This document shows positions 17,816 to 27,966 of a stretch of DNA of 64,000 bases, piece after piece. Location of the stretch: NCBI RefSeq assembly GCF_900130055.1, contig NZ_FQXU01000016.1, positions 23,447 to 87,446 of the forward strand, read 5' to 3'. The stretch comes from Clostridium intestinale DSM 6191 (lineage in GTDB: Bacteria; Bacillota; Clostridia; Clostridiales; Clostridiaceae). Within the stretch, counting starts at the first letter, position 1, and each line of letters begins with the position of its first letter. The position numbers and the translations under genes are program-made. The notes below the pieces were generated by a model. The model was given only the letters and a program-made list of their open reading frames with translations, searched no databases and was not told the origin of the DNA.

Positions 17816-17890
17816 AAAAAAAGCCCTCAAAAAGTATTTATGTGCTTTACTTCTTGAAGGCTTTTCAAAGCACATAGGTGATGCGCTTTG
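17816..17890 (-). ncRNA. Candidate attenuator or small RNA with alternative hairpins
   Basis: Read on the minus strand, segment A (CAAAGCGCAT, 17881-17890) pairs with B (ATGTGCTTTG, 17866-17875). B can instead pair with C (AAAGCACATA, 17839-17848). C lies in the loop of a 14-pair terminator stem (17823-17836 with 17848-17861) ending in seven T. A-B pairing leaves the terminator free; B-C pairing breaks it. This is attenuator geometry, but it could also be a small RNA with two hairpins. No known riboswitch class is recognised. Confidence 0.5.
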
Positions 17891-17996
17891 CTTAACTTAA
17901 TTTATCCTTTATTTTCAAAATACGTAAATATTTCTTATCTTACTTTGTTACAATTAAACTAATTAGGTTTATTTAAAAAGAGAGGGGTTTCAGACT

Positions 17997-18188
17997 TTGA
18001 GAGATAATGGTGAAAGTTATTTAAAAAGGCATTTATTATATATTCCAGTAATAGCAGTGATTCTAATAGCATTTAATGTTTTTGATATAAGTAGATACTA
18101 TCAAAATATAATCATTTATGTGCTATTAGCTTTATCTGTTATTGTAGATATTATATATGAAATAAAAAATAAAGAAGTTAATTTGTAA
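17997..18188 (+). CDS. Small two-helix membrane protein, unknown
   Basis: A 63-residue protein with two hydrophobic helices (about residues 12-27 and 34-55) and a charged C-terminus (IYEIKNKEVNL). I recognise no family. The start is a TTG, supported by GAGAGGGG at 17980-17986 with good spacing, and a strong terminator follows, so I take it as a real gene. Its neighbours, on the other strand, give no functional clue. Confidence 0.6.
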   Translation: MRDNGESYLKRHLLYIPVIAVILIAFNVFDISRYYQNIIIYVLLALSVIVDIIYEIKNKEVNL

Positions 18189-18194
18189 AAATAA

Positions 18195-18232
18195 GAGCTA
18201 GGAAATTTACATTCCTAACTCTTATTTTTATC
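18195..18232. terminator. Terminator between the small membrane protein and GH1 genes
   Basis: AAGAGCTAGGAA pairs with TTCCTAACTCTT and a T-run follows on the plus strand; an A-run on the other side lets it serve the convergent GH1 operon too. Confidence 0.75.
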
Positions 18233-18255
18233 TATACTTTTTTGAAAGTTTTACT

Positions 18256-19692
<1,437 letters not shown>

Positions 19693-19698
19693 TTAAAA

Positions 19699-19753
19699 AT
19701 CCTCCTTTATTCTACTAGCTATGTAATCTTATAACTAATTTATAAAGGAGGAT
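19699..19753 (-). promoter_or_regulatory. Intercistronic inverted repeat before the GH1 gene
   Basis: ATCCTCCTTTAT (19699-19710) and ATAAAGGAGGAT (19742-19753) are perfect complements. In the transcript the second arm to appear carries an AAGGAGG that is paired away by a CCTCC arm. The GH1 gene's own ribosome site lies just after the hairpin. It may stabilise or process the message. Confidence 0.5.
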
Positions 19754-19778
19754 GGATCTATTAATTTACATAGTTAAA

Positions 19779-20084
19779 TTATTTGTTTCTATATAGTTCT
19801 ATTAATTCCTTTGATACAATTCCTAAAGTTTCTGCGCTCATCATCTGATCCTCAGCGTGAATTAATAACAAACTTATATCTGTTTTTCTTCCTTCAGCCT
19901 CATCCCTAACTAATGATGCATGAACAGCATGTCCTTTACGTAACATTTCATTTCCTTCTGTTATAAGTTCATCTGCTTTTGATAGATAGCCGTTTCGTGC
20001 CTCTTTAATAGCTTCTACATAACAAGATCTTGCAGTTCCTACTGAAGATATTATCTCAAAACAAATCATCTCTACTTTATCCAT
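19779..20084 (-). CDS. PTS lactose/cellobiose-type enzyme IIA
   Basis: Phosphocarrier of the lactose/chitobiose family. The phosphorylated histidine is in LLIHAEDQMMSAET near residue 76, and GTARSCYVEAI is the typical N-terminal helix. At 101 residues it is full length. It follows IIB with its ribosome site overlapping the IIB stop region. Part of the regulator-IIC-IIB-IIA-GH1 operon. Confidence 0.93.
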   Translation of the reverse strand: MDKVEMICFEIISSVGTARSCYVEAIKEARNGYLSKADELITEGNEMLRKGHAVHASLVRDEAEGRKTDISLLLIHAEDQMMSAETLGIVSKELIELYRNK

Positions 20085-20096
20085 GTATGTTGCCTC

Positions 20097-20408
20097 CTAA
20101 TTTTTTGCGTCTCCTAATTTATCTAATGCTATGTTTAAAACTTTTTCTCCATTCATTGTTCCGTAATCCATAATATCAATAACAAATACAGGCTTAGTTG
20201 ATACTTCTGCTTGAATTTCCCCTAAGGCATATCTGATTTGAGGTCCTAATAAAATAATATCAGCCTTTTCCTTATGTTTATCTATATCCTGCATTTGAAT
20301 CGCCCATATTTCTGTTTCTATTCCCTTCTCAATAGCTGCTGCTTTCATTTTTTTCACTAATATACTTGTAGACATACCACCTGAGCAGCATAATAAAATA
20401 TTTACCAT
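20097..20408 (-). CDS. PTS lactose/cellobiose-type enzyme IIB
   Basis: Cysteine phosphocarrier (MVNILLCCSGGMSTSILVKKM) of the cellobiose PTS, 103 residues. A TTG at 20426 in the same frame lies in the ATAGGAGGAA ribosome site, so the ATG at 20408 is the start. It delivers phosphate from IIA to the sugar during transport by IIC. Confidence 0.93.
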   Translation of the reverse strand: MVNILLCCSGGMSTSILVKKMKAAAIEKGIETEIWAIQMQDIDKHKEKADIILLGPQIRYALGEIQAEVSTKPVFVIDIMDYGTMNGEKVLNIALDKLGDAKN

Positions 20409-20476
20409 TTTGTTTCCTCCTATCAATTTGCAATTATTATTTTAACTAAAGTAATATTTAAACTTTATTTACTTGC

Positions 20477-21751
20477 TTATTTTGCTTGCTCTTCTTTTAA
20501 TGCTTGTCTATCTGCGTATTTGAAGAATGGATAGTATATTATTGCAGTTGCAATTATAGCAGCAGTTATACAAATAGCTGCTAACATACCTGTTTGCAAT
20601 AAATGTACTATAGGCGCAGGCATTGTCCAAGGTAACTTAACAGTAGGATTAAATTTATTGTAGAACCCAAGATTAACAAATAATAATCCAAGGCCTCCAG
20701 TTACTATAGGAGAAAGTGTCATTGGTAACATAAATACAGGATTATATATTATAGGAGCTCCAAATATAATAGGCTCATTTATGTTAAATATATTAGGTAT
20801 TATTGCAAGTTTTCCTAAGGTTTTAAAACGTTCCGATTTTGCAAATAGTACCATATCAAAGGCTAATCCTAATGTACCACCTGTACCTCCAACCATTATA
20901 TAAACATATGTTACTTGGAATGCTAAGTAAGGTAATATAGTTCCTGCTTGGAAGGCATTAACATTACTTGTGATTGCGGTCATAAATACTGGCATAAGTA
21001 CACTTGTTAATGAACTTGGATGTATACCGAAACACCATAATAAGCTACATAGTGCATAAATAATTATTATAGAAACTGGTGATGTCCCCATTGCCATTAT
21101 TGGCTTAGCAATAGTAGAATTGATAAAATCAAACACATTTCCATATTCAGTATAGCCAAAAACTATTCTAACTGCTAATACGACTACAAAAATAATCATT
21201 GCTATAAAGGTTGGACTTAAAGATTTTGATACCATTTCTGGTACACTTTCTGGTAATTTTATATTTAAGCCTTTTCTATTTAGATAGATATAAATTTGGG
21301 ATATTAGTATAGCGCAAAGCATTGAAACAAATACTCCTGATCCGCCTAAATAGGACTTTTGTAAAACATTTATTGATGTTCCTTCTGCAACTTTATATAC
21401 TTGAGGCATTAATATGATAAAAGAACCTAGTGATAGTACTCCTGCTGTAACACCATCTTCTTTTTTTAATGTTGCATAATTATATGCAATTATGAATGCT
21501 AAAAATAATGCAATAATATCTGTTGTTCCGCCTATTACTGCAGTCATATGAGTTTTTATACCACTTGAAGCTAACCAATTAGTCCATGCAGTCACTGGGA
21601 AGTTAGCTGCTATAGCAACTAAGCTAGTACCAAGGGTAAGTGGCATTGTATACATCATACCAGCAGTAAGGGATTTAATTACCTTATTTGAACTTATCTT
21701 CCCCATTAATGGGGTAATATTTTTTTCAACTGAATTAGCGAAATTTGACAT
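20477..21751 (-). CDS. PTS lactose/cellobiose-type enzyme IIC
   Basis: Membrane translocator with about ten hydrophobic segments. The family motif NINEPIIFGAPIIYNP, which binds the sugar, lies in the C-terminal half (about residue 320). The 424-residue length is typical of CelB. It lies 36 bases after the LevR-like regulator gene, so the two are probably co-transcribed. Confidence 0.93.
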   Translation of the reverse strand: MSNFANSVEKNITPLMGKISSNKVIKSLTAGMMYTMPLTLGTSLVAIAANFPVTAWTNWLASSGIKTHMTAVIGGTTDIIALFLAFIIAYNYATLKKEDGVTAGVLSLGSFIILMPQVYKVAEGTSINVLQKSYLGGSGVFVSMLCAILISQIYIYLNRKGLNIKLPESVPEMVSKSLSPTFIAMIIFVVVLAVRIVFGYTEYGNVFDFINSTIAKPIMAMGTSPVSIIIIYALCSLLWCFGIHPSSLTSVLMPVFMTAITSNVNAFQAGTILPYLAFQVTYVYIMVGGTGGTLGLAFDMVLFAKSERFKTLGKLAIIPNIFNINEPIIFGAPIIYNPVFMLPMTLSPIVTGGLGLLFVNLGFYNKFNPTVKLPWTMPAPIVHLLQTGMLAAICITAAIIATAIIYYPFFKYADRQALKEEQAK

Positions 21752-21786
21752 TTAAAAATTCCTCCTATTTTGCCTTTCATTTTTAC

Positions 21787-24477
21787 TTATCTTCTAAAGG
21801 ATTTGTTTATTATTGAAATCATATTTGCAATTTCATTGTTATCAAATACAACTTGAAATTCTGATTCCAATATCTCAAAGCTTTTCTTAAAAGCTTTATA
21901 GAGTATTATATTTTCACTAATTATTTCATCTGCATATATATTTATTGGAATATCACTATGCTTTTTAATATGCTCAATGCAACATGCAACATGAATCATT
22001 AGTGAAACCTGTTGATCTTTAGTTAAAATACAATTGCTAGCTTTAATAAAATTATTAATTGCTATTGGAAGATACCTTCTCAGAATTTCCATATTGACCA
22101 TTTCTAGCTCTTCACTTAAGTGATTGAAGATAACGTTTAAATCATCATTTAAAGTTTCACTATCTGTTGTTATATTGGAATTCAATTGTAAAGTAACCTT
22201 AAGCTCTTTTGCCTTATTTTGAAAAATATCTGTAATTGGTATATATTTTATTCCAAAAAGTCTTGGATCGTAGCTCCCAACTACACAAAGAATATTGTGT
22301 TTTTCTTTAATTTTATTTACTTCCTCAATTAAAAATTTCTCATTAGATATTGCTAATGGAATAATCTCTACATCTTTAAGTTCAACATGTTTTTCAATAA
22401 ACTTCTTGGTTTGTATTGCTGCACCCTCTCCACTCATGCAAAGAGTTAGTATTATATCAGTACTATTAACTTTGTAATAAGTATTTTTCTGTACATACAT
22501 CATATTCTCATAAGTTTCTATCATATCTTCATAAATTTCATTAAGATTTAAGTCAAGCATAACTTTTCTACTACAATCTAAAGCTAATAAAGTTAATGGG
22601 AGCTGCATGCTTTTAATCTCGATTCCAGTTTCGGTTGAAATCATATCAAACATAGCTTTAAAGGATCCCATATCATATATGACAAAAATACCTTTTCCTT
22701 TATGAATTTTTAAAATAAGCATTTTTAATTCTTCATAAGCAACAGTAGTACTTGTATCTAAAGGCATATCATAAGCATATGCTGGATACCCACTCATGAA
22801 GTTTACAACATCAACAATAGAATGCGCAGCTGAGTTTCCATGAAGAGCTATTAATAATACAGGATGCTTTTTATCTTCATCAACTAGGTTTTCTTTTGCA
22901 AGAAACATAGTAATAAATATTACCTCATCTATTGGCAAGGATATTTTAAACTCTTTTTCTATGAGACTAACAAATTTAACACAGTAAGCGTATTCATCTT
23001 GATTATATTTAATAATCTCCATAATTTGTTCGTTGCTTAATCTTTGTGATTTGTTTTGTCTACTTAGTGTAGAATTAAGATGTAAGCATAAACCGTAAAA
23101 CACTGAAACGGGATATACTCTATTAAATTTAATTGTTGCTTCCTCTAAAAAATTACTTACCAAATTAATAATTTTACTGTTCACTATTTGAGCTAATTGA
23201 GCTTTATCAATTATTTGTTCACTCAATCGTCTACTGTACTGTTTAAACTCATTTTCTATATTAATACTTAAAATAGTATTAATATCATGTTTTTCAATAC
23301 CCCTAGCACTTAGCTCATTAAATTTTGCATCAATCCAGTCATACATAGTTTGTTTTTTAGAGTTTTTATCTTGATTTATTGCTATAATAGTAGCTTGTTC
23401 TTTAGAAAAAGCATAATTATAATTCTCAGATATTAGTTCCTTAACTTCCAATCTGTGATTTTTTAAGTTTAAATAACCTGTTCTAATATAATATTCAAAG
23501 TCTGACATATGAACTAAAATATCATTATTATCAGTATGAAACTCCCTTACATATGCATTGGCACAGCCTAATTGAATATCTTTCTTTAATTGCTTTATGT
23601 TTCTTTCACAATGATATAATAATAACCCAATCATAACTTCTGGGTTTATCTGTATAGTTTTATTGCTCTTTTCAGCTTCTATAGTAAAGAAATGTTTTAC
23701 TAAATCGAATCTCTCTTTTAATGTCCTTTGATTTAATGATGGTAGCTCAATTTTTATAGAAATATATTTTGAATAATTTTTTATAAAGCTTTTATTTGAC
23801 TTATCATTCATGGAACAGATTATAATTCCATTAAAATTTCTTTTAACTCCATTTATTTCTATTGAGTTATTTTCAATTAATTGTATTAAATAATTTCTTG
23901 CATCTACTGGAAGTAGTTCTATGTTATCAATGAAGAGAACTCCTCCTTGAGCTTTAGCTAATACAGAATTGTTATCATCACCAAACAGGTCATTAACTAT
24001 AAGAGCTGAATTTTCACTGTAATTATCACAATTAAATTTTACAAATGATGCAGTTTCTTTAATTATCTTGTTTTCCTTTGCAAAATCATACATGATATTA
24101 GCAAAGAAGCTTTTACCAGACCCTTCTGGACCTAAAATTAATGAATGCAAACTTTGTTGAGGATATAAAATTGCAGCTTTGGCCAATTGAACCGCATTTT
24201 TTAAACTTCCATCACAACCTATTAGCTTATTAAAACAAGATTGTTCTCCGCTTATGGTTAATACATCTTGTTTGAGTTTGTATAAAACTGGTCGACCATT
24301 TATTTTTTCTATACTTCCTTCTTTAACTAAGCTATTTAAGATACTGCTTATGTTTGTTCTTTGCATTCCTAATCTATTTGACAAGTATTGTGTAGTAACT
24401 CCTTTATTATCTTCTGTTGGTACGGAGCTTGTACATTTTTTTATAAAATCATAAACTAATTCTTTATTAGATTTCAT
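21787..24477 (-). CDS. LevR/LicR-like PRD regulator with degenerate AAA domain
   Basis: PTS-controlled regulator of the downstream cellobiose operon. Order: winged helix (1-75), AAA+ domain (about 90-330), PRD1 (about 440-540), EIIA-Man-like domain (PVLLIALHGNSAAHS), EIIB-Gat-like domain, PRD2 (about 790-896). Walker A is intact (GPEGSGKS), but the GAFTGA loop that touches sigma-54 is missing and Walker B reads GGVLFIDN instead of DE. No sigma-54 promoter is visible in its operon. It may have lost sigma-54 activity and act another way. The intact paralogue is at 42668-45337. Confidence 0.88.
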   Translation of the reverse strand: MKSNKELVYDFIKKCTSSVPTEDNKGVTTQYLSNRLGMQRTNISSILNSLVKEGSIEKINGRPVLYKLKQDVLTISGEQSCFNKLIGCDGSLKNAVQLAKAAILYPQQSLHSLILGPEGSGKSFFANIMYDFAKENKIIKETASFVKFNCDNYSENSALIVNDLFGDDNNSVLAKAQGGVLFIDNIELLPVDARNYLIQLIENNSIEINGVKRNFNGIIICSMNDKSNKSFIKNYSKYISIKIELPSLNQRTLKERFDLVKHFFTIEAEKSNKTIQINPEVMIGLLLYHCERNIKQLKKDIQLGCANAYVREFHTDNNDILVHMSDFEYYIRTGYLNLKNHRLEVKELISENYNYAFSKEQATIIAINQDKNSKKQTMYDWIDAKFNELSARGIEKHDINTILSINIENEFKQYSRRLSEQIIDKAQLAQIVNSKIINLVSNFLEEATIKFNRVYPVSVFYGLCLHLNSTLSRQNKSQRLSNEQIMEIIKYNQDEYAYCVKFVSLIEKEFKISLPIDEVIFITMFLAKENLVDEDKKHPVLLIALHGNSAAHSIVDVVNFMSGYPAYAYDMPLDTSTTVAYEELKMLILKIHKGKGIFVIYDMGSFKAMFDMISTETGIEIKSMQLPLTLLALDCSRKVMLDLNLNEIYEDMIETYENMMYVQKNTYYKVNSTDIILTLCMSGEGAAIQTKKFIEKHVELKDVEIIPLAISNEKFLIEEVNKIKEKHNILCVVGSYDPRLFGIKYIPITDIFQNKAKELKVTLQLNSNITTDSETLNDDLNVIFNHLSEELEMVNMEILRRYLPIAINNFIKASNCILTKDQQVSLMIHVACCIEHIKKHSDIPINIYADEIISENIILYKAFKKSFEILESEFQVVFDNNEIANMISIINKSFRR

Positions 24478-24822
24478 TAAAACACCCCCCTAAAGAAGTT
24501 ATACACTACATACTGTGATTTAACAATAAAATATTTTATTTGTTTTGTCAATATACCTGTAAACCTAGTATTTATGCACTCTCATGGTGTTTTTATACTC
24601 TGTCGCAAAGAGTATAATGAATTATGTCTCTATACACTTATACACTAAATTTACTGTCTAAAATATTCTTATGTTTTTCTTTGTGTATAAATATATATCA
24701 AAATATTTAGACACAAGTTAAGACAAATGTTATACACAAAAAAAATTAATTTTATTTCATATTTACATATAAAGTCTAGTTCAACAGTTGATATTCTCTT
24801 TGCATAATCTATCTAAAATTAA
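24478..24822. promoter_or_regulatory. Regulatory region upstream of the LevR-like cellobiose operon
   Basis: About 345 non-coding bases. A palindrome TATACTC-N9-GAGTATA lies at 24594-24616, and TATACAC-type boxes recur (about 24500, 24631, 24639 and 24731, plus an inverted GTGTATA near 24683). GTCTAAAATATT near 24655 and AATATTTAGAC near 24702 form an imperfect long dyad. No TTGGCAC-N5-TTGC promoter is present. Confidence 0.45.
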
Positions 24823-24863
24823 GAGGTTCAAAGAAACTTATTAAGTAAGTTTCTTTGAACCTC
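24823..24863 (-). terminator. Terminator of the GntR-family gene
   Basis: An 18-base perfect stem (GAGGTTCAAAGAAACTTA with its complement) and a 5-base loop directly after the GntR stop codon. Confidence 0.8.
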
Positions 24864-24870
24864 CTGTATT

Positions 24871-25596
24871 CTATTCTTTTTTAGATATTATTCTAAATGT
24901 ACTTTTATAAGCATCTGATTTAGAAGTTGCATATTGAATGATATTCCCATCTTTATCGTAGGTTGTAATACGGGTAATAGATATAGGATCATTCTCTTTT
25001 AGATTAAGATATGTAGCTTCTTGAATATCAGCTTTTCTTATCTCTATATTTTTTTCCTCTTTATATGGAGTTACATTATGCTCCTCAAGTGTTCTAAAAA
25101 GATTATGTTCTGTAAAATCAATATCAATTAATTTAGGACATATTTTTAATGGAATATAATCATCTGCTAGAGAATACAAATCATCATTAACATACCTAAC
25201 TCTCTTTAAGTGAAATACCAAATCAGTTTCTAAAATATTTAGATAAGATGCTACATTGGATTTTGGGAATTCAACAGCTTGTTTAAGTACACGATTTTTA
25301 GTAAATTTCCCTGCTGAGCTTAAAATACTAGATAATCCAAGTCCATTATTATTAGAATCTGAATAATCTATTGGAACTTTATTTCCTATGTAAAAGGTTC
25401 CTTTTCCTTGAATTCTTACAATTATATTTTCATCCTCTAATTTTTCTAATGCTTTTCTAATGGTTGGTCTACTTACATTAAACATATTAGATAAATCGCG
25501 TTCACCTGGTAATGGTGAATAATATTCGAATTTAGAAAAATAGGCTATCATTTCATCCTGAATCTCCAAATGTAATGGAGTACCTGTTCTCTTCAT
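24871..25596 (-). CDS. GntR-family (HutC/UTRA) transcriptional regulator
   Basis: An N-terminal winged helix (LPGERDLSNMFNVSRPTIRKAL, about residues 29-50) is followed by a UTRA effector-binding domain ending ISITRITTYDKDGNIIQYATSKSDAYKSTFRI. The 241-residue length is normal. It is divergent from the TIM-like/YjbQ/aldolase operon. Two perfect TTACCAGTGGTAA palindromes lie between them, one near each start, so it very likely represses both. UTRA domains usually bind a phosphorylated sugar. Confidence 0.9.
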   Translation of the reverse strand: MKRTGTPLHLEIQDEMIAYFSKFEYYSPLPGERDLSNMFNVSRPTIRKALEKLEDENIIVRIQGKGTFYIGNKVPIDYSDSNNNGLGLSSILSSAGKFTKNRVLKQAVEFPKSNVASYLNILETDLVFHLKRVRYVNDDLYSLADDYIPLKICPKLIDIDFTEHNLFRTLEEHNVTPYKEEKNIEIRKADIQEATYLNLKENDPISITRITTYDKDGNIIQYATSKSDAYKSTFRIISKKE

Positions 25597-25702
25597 TCAA
25601 AATCAGCCCCTTTCTATTAATTAAAATCATCTATTTTAAAATTTATTTTCACTTAATAATAATATATTTAAGAAAAATCATCAAGTAAAAGACCCCTCTT
25701 GT

Positions 25703-25715
25703 TTACCAGTGGTAA
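25703..25715. promoter_or_regulatory. GntR operator 1, TTACCAGTGGTAA
   Basis: Near-perfect 13-base dyad upstream of the GntR gene, identical to the site at 25813-25825. Confidence 0.75.
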
Positions 25716-25792
25716 TAATTATACTCCACTTATCAATTTATCTCAAGTCCTAAAATTTATAATATTTTCTATTTTAATATTGATGACCATTT

Positions 25793-25825
25793 TTACCTAT
25801 GGTACAATTATTTTACCAGTGGTAA
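25793..25825. promoter_or_regulatory. GntR operators 2 and 3 before the TIM-like operon
   Basis: TTACCAGTGGTAA at 25813-25825 and a weaker copy TTACCTATGGTAC at 25793-25805, 20 bases apart (two helical turns), just upstream of the operon's ribosome site. Binding here would block transcription of the plus-strand operon. Confidence 0.75.
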
Positions 25826-25856
25826 AGAAATAAATTAAAGGAGGGTCTATTAATTT

Positions 25857-26543
25857 ATGAAAATAAGAACACCATTTTTAGTTGTAAATCCAAAATCCTA
25901 TCTATATGGAAAACGATCTCTAGATTTAGCACTAGCTGCTGACAAAATAGCTAAAGAAACAGGTATAGAAATGTTCTTTACATGTCCATTTGCAGATATT
26001 CGTTACATTAGTGAAAATACTACTAACGTAATTGTAACTGCTCAGCATATGGAATCTTTAAAACCAGGTCGTGGAATGGGACATGTTTTGCCAGAATCTT
26101 TAAAAGAAGCTGGTGCAAAAGCAGTTTTTTTAAACCACGCTGAAAATCCAATGACTGTAGCAGAATTATCAAAGACAATTGAAAGGGCACGTGAACTTGA
26201 TATAAAAACTATAGTCTGTGCTGACTCTGTTTCTGAAGCCGTTGCGCTTTCTAAATTTAATCCAGACATAATCTTAGCTGAACCTACAGAATTAATAGGA
26301 ACAGGTAAAACAGCAGATAACAGTTATGTAATAGAAACTACAGAAAAGATTAGAGAAATGAGTCCTAATACTTTAGTTATGATAGCTTCAGGGGTTACTA
26401 CTGCTGAGGATGTTTATAACGTTATTAAGCTTGGTGCTGATGGTACTGGAGGAACAAATGGTATTTTAGGTGCTCCAGATCCTAAAAAGCGTATAGAAGA
26501 ATGGGCTGAAGCAATGGTTAGAGCAATCAAAGATAAGGAATAA
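25857..26543 (+). CDS. Triose-phosphate isomerase-family protein
   Basis: Short (228 residues), archaeal-type TIM barrel. The lysine site is NPKSYL, the electrophile histidine is in LNHAEN and the catalytic glutamate in LAEPTELIGTGK, so it should be an active ketose/aldose-phosphate isomerase. VCADSVSEA and the phosphate loop GTGGTNGIL are also archaeal-like. As the first gene of an operon with a YjbQ protein and a class II aldolase, it is more likely part of a sugar pathway (for example a tetrulose or triose phosphate) than the glycolytic enzyme. That is inference. Confidence 0.8.
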   Translation: MKIRTPFLVVNPKSYLYGKRSLDLALAADKIAKETGIEMFFTCPFADIRYISENTTNVIVTAQHMESLKPGRGMGHVLPESLKEAGAKAVFLNHAENPMTVAELSKTIERARELDIKTIVCADSVSEAVALSKFNPDIILAEPTELIGTGKTADNSYVIETTEKIREMSPNTLVMIASGVTTAEDVYNVIKLGADGTGGTNGILGAPDPKKRIEEWAEAMVRAIKDKE

Positions 26544-26558
26544 ATAGGGGGTTATAAT

Positions 26559-27080
26559 ATGAGCATTTATAAAGAACAAATAAGTTTAACATCTCACGGA
26601 GAAACACCAAGTTTTTTTGATATTACTCCACAAGTAAGGGAAGCAATAAAGAAAAGTAACATACAAAATGGTATCTGTGTTGTAATTTCTCCCCACACTA
26701 CCTGTTCAGTATTTTTTGAAGAATTTGTTCATGATTACACTGAAAATGGGGATGAATTTCTTCAAGTAGACTTAAATGATGTACTAAAAAAAATAATTCC
26801 AGATAATGTTGCACTTGGGCAATACAATTATCCTGGGGAAGAGCATTATAAAGCTGTTGAATCTTGGCCAGATGCCTCAAGTTATCTACCAAACGGAGAT
26901 CGTTCTGCACTATTTAACTGCGATGCACATTTAAAGGCAACTCTACTTGGTTCTAGTGAAACTTTTGAAGTTGATAATGGAGCCCTAGGAGTTGGAACTA
27001 CAGGTTACGTTTATTTCGTAGACTTTGACCGTACAAGATCTCGTACTCGTAAATGTAAAATTATAATAATAGGTGAATAA
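26559..27080 (+). CDS. YjbQ/UPF0047-family protein
   Basis: Beta-rich single-domain protein. It has the conserved segments SPHTTCSVFFEEF, NCDAHLKATLLGSS and VGTTGYVYFVDFDRTRSRT, and at 173 residues is somewhat longer than usual (about 135-140) because of an insertion around residues 75-115. Some relatives were reported with weak thiamin-phosphate synthase activity; the true role is unknown. It is embedded between an isomerase and an aldolase, 15 and 24 bases from its neighbours, so a role in the same pathway is likely. Confidence 0.85.
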   Translation: MSIYKEQISLTSHGETPSFFDITPQVREAIKKSNIQNGICVVISPHTTCSVFFEEFVHDYTENGDEFLQVDLNDVLKKIIPDNVALGQYNYPGEEHYKAVESWPDASSYLPNGDRSALFNCDAHLKATLLGSSETFEVDNGALGVGTTGYVYFVDFDRTRSRTRKCKIIIIGE

Positions 27081-27104
27081 TTGATTTAATATGGAGGGAG
27101 AAAA

Positions 27105-27953
27105 ATGTTAGTTAATTCAAAAGAAGTATTATTAGATGCTAAAAAAAATAACTATGGCGTTCCAGCACCTGATTTTTTAGATTTAGATTCTGCTAGAACC
27201 TTTGTTGAAGTTGCTGAAGAATACAATAGACCTATTATTCTATCCTTTGCTCAAGCACATCGTAATATAATTTCTCTAGAAGAAGCGGCTATTGTAGGAA
27301 AATTTATGGCTGAAAGCGTTAATGTTCCAATAGTTTTACATCTTGATCACGGTGAAGATATTGAATACATTAAAAGTGCAATCGATTTAGGTTTTACCTC
27401 TGTGATGATAGATGCATCTATGGATAGTTTCGAGGAAAATGTGCGTAAAACAAAAGAAGTTGTTGAACTTGCACATCCCAAAGGAATAACTGTTGAAGCT
27501 GAAATTGGACATGTTGGTCAAGGTGAAATCGTTGGACAAGGTGAAGGACAAAGCGGAACCTCATCCATATATACAACTGTTGAAGAAGCAGTGGCTTTTG
27601 TGAAGCAAACTGGTGTAGATTCTTTAGCTGTTTCTATAGGAACATCCCATGGAATATATAAAGGTAACAAGAATCCTGAAATAAATTTTGAAAGACTAAA
27701 GGAATTAGCAAAGGCTATAGAAATTCCATTAGTTCTGCATGGTGGCTCAGGAACAGGTGATGATAATCTTCATAGATGTGCAATAGAAGGCATATCTAAA
27801 ATCAATGTATTCACCGACTTTTTGGTAGGTGCAATGAAGGAGATTGACCAGGTGAAACCAGTAGACTTTATAGCACTAAAAAAAGCTTCAAATGAAGGAA
27901 TGGCAAAGGTTCTTAGACATTATTTTAATGTATTTTCTAAAGATTATAAATAA
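27105..27953 (+). CDS. Class II ketose-bisphosphate aldolase
   Basis: Zinc-dependent aldolase of the fructose-, tagatose- or ketose-bisphosphate group. Metal ligands are visible in VLHLDHGED and LVLHGGSGTGD, with EAEIGHVGQGE and the phosphate site INVFTDF. The 282-residue length is typical of GatY/KbaY or FbaA. With the TIM-like and YjbQ genes it forms an operon that yields triose phosphates from an unidentified phosphorylated ketose. No kinase or permease is present. Confidence 0.9.
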   Translation: MLVNSKEVLLDAKKNNYGVPAPDFLDLDSARTFVEVAEEYNRPIILSFAQAHRNIISLEEAAIVGKFMAESVNVPIVLHLDHGEDIEYIKSAIDLGFTSVMIDASMDSFEENVRKTKEVVELAHPKGITVEAEIGHVGQGEIVGQGEGQSGTSSIYTTVEEAVAFVKQTGVDSLAVSIGTSHGIYKGNKNPEINFERLKELAKAIEIPLVLHGGSGTGDDNLHRCAIEGISKINVFTDFLVGAMKEIDQVKPVDFIALKKASNEGMAKVLRHYFNVFSKDYK

Positions 27954-27966
27954 ACTATATATTTTC

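Noticed and set aside
17862..17895. A fluoride-riboswitch-like string AGGTGATG on the plus strand
   Set aside because: The rest of the fluoride motif and its pseudoknot are missing, and the small membrane protein is not a fluoride channel.
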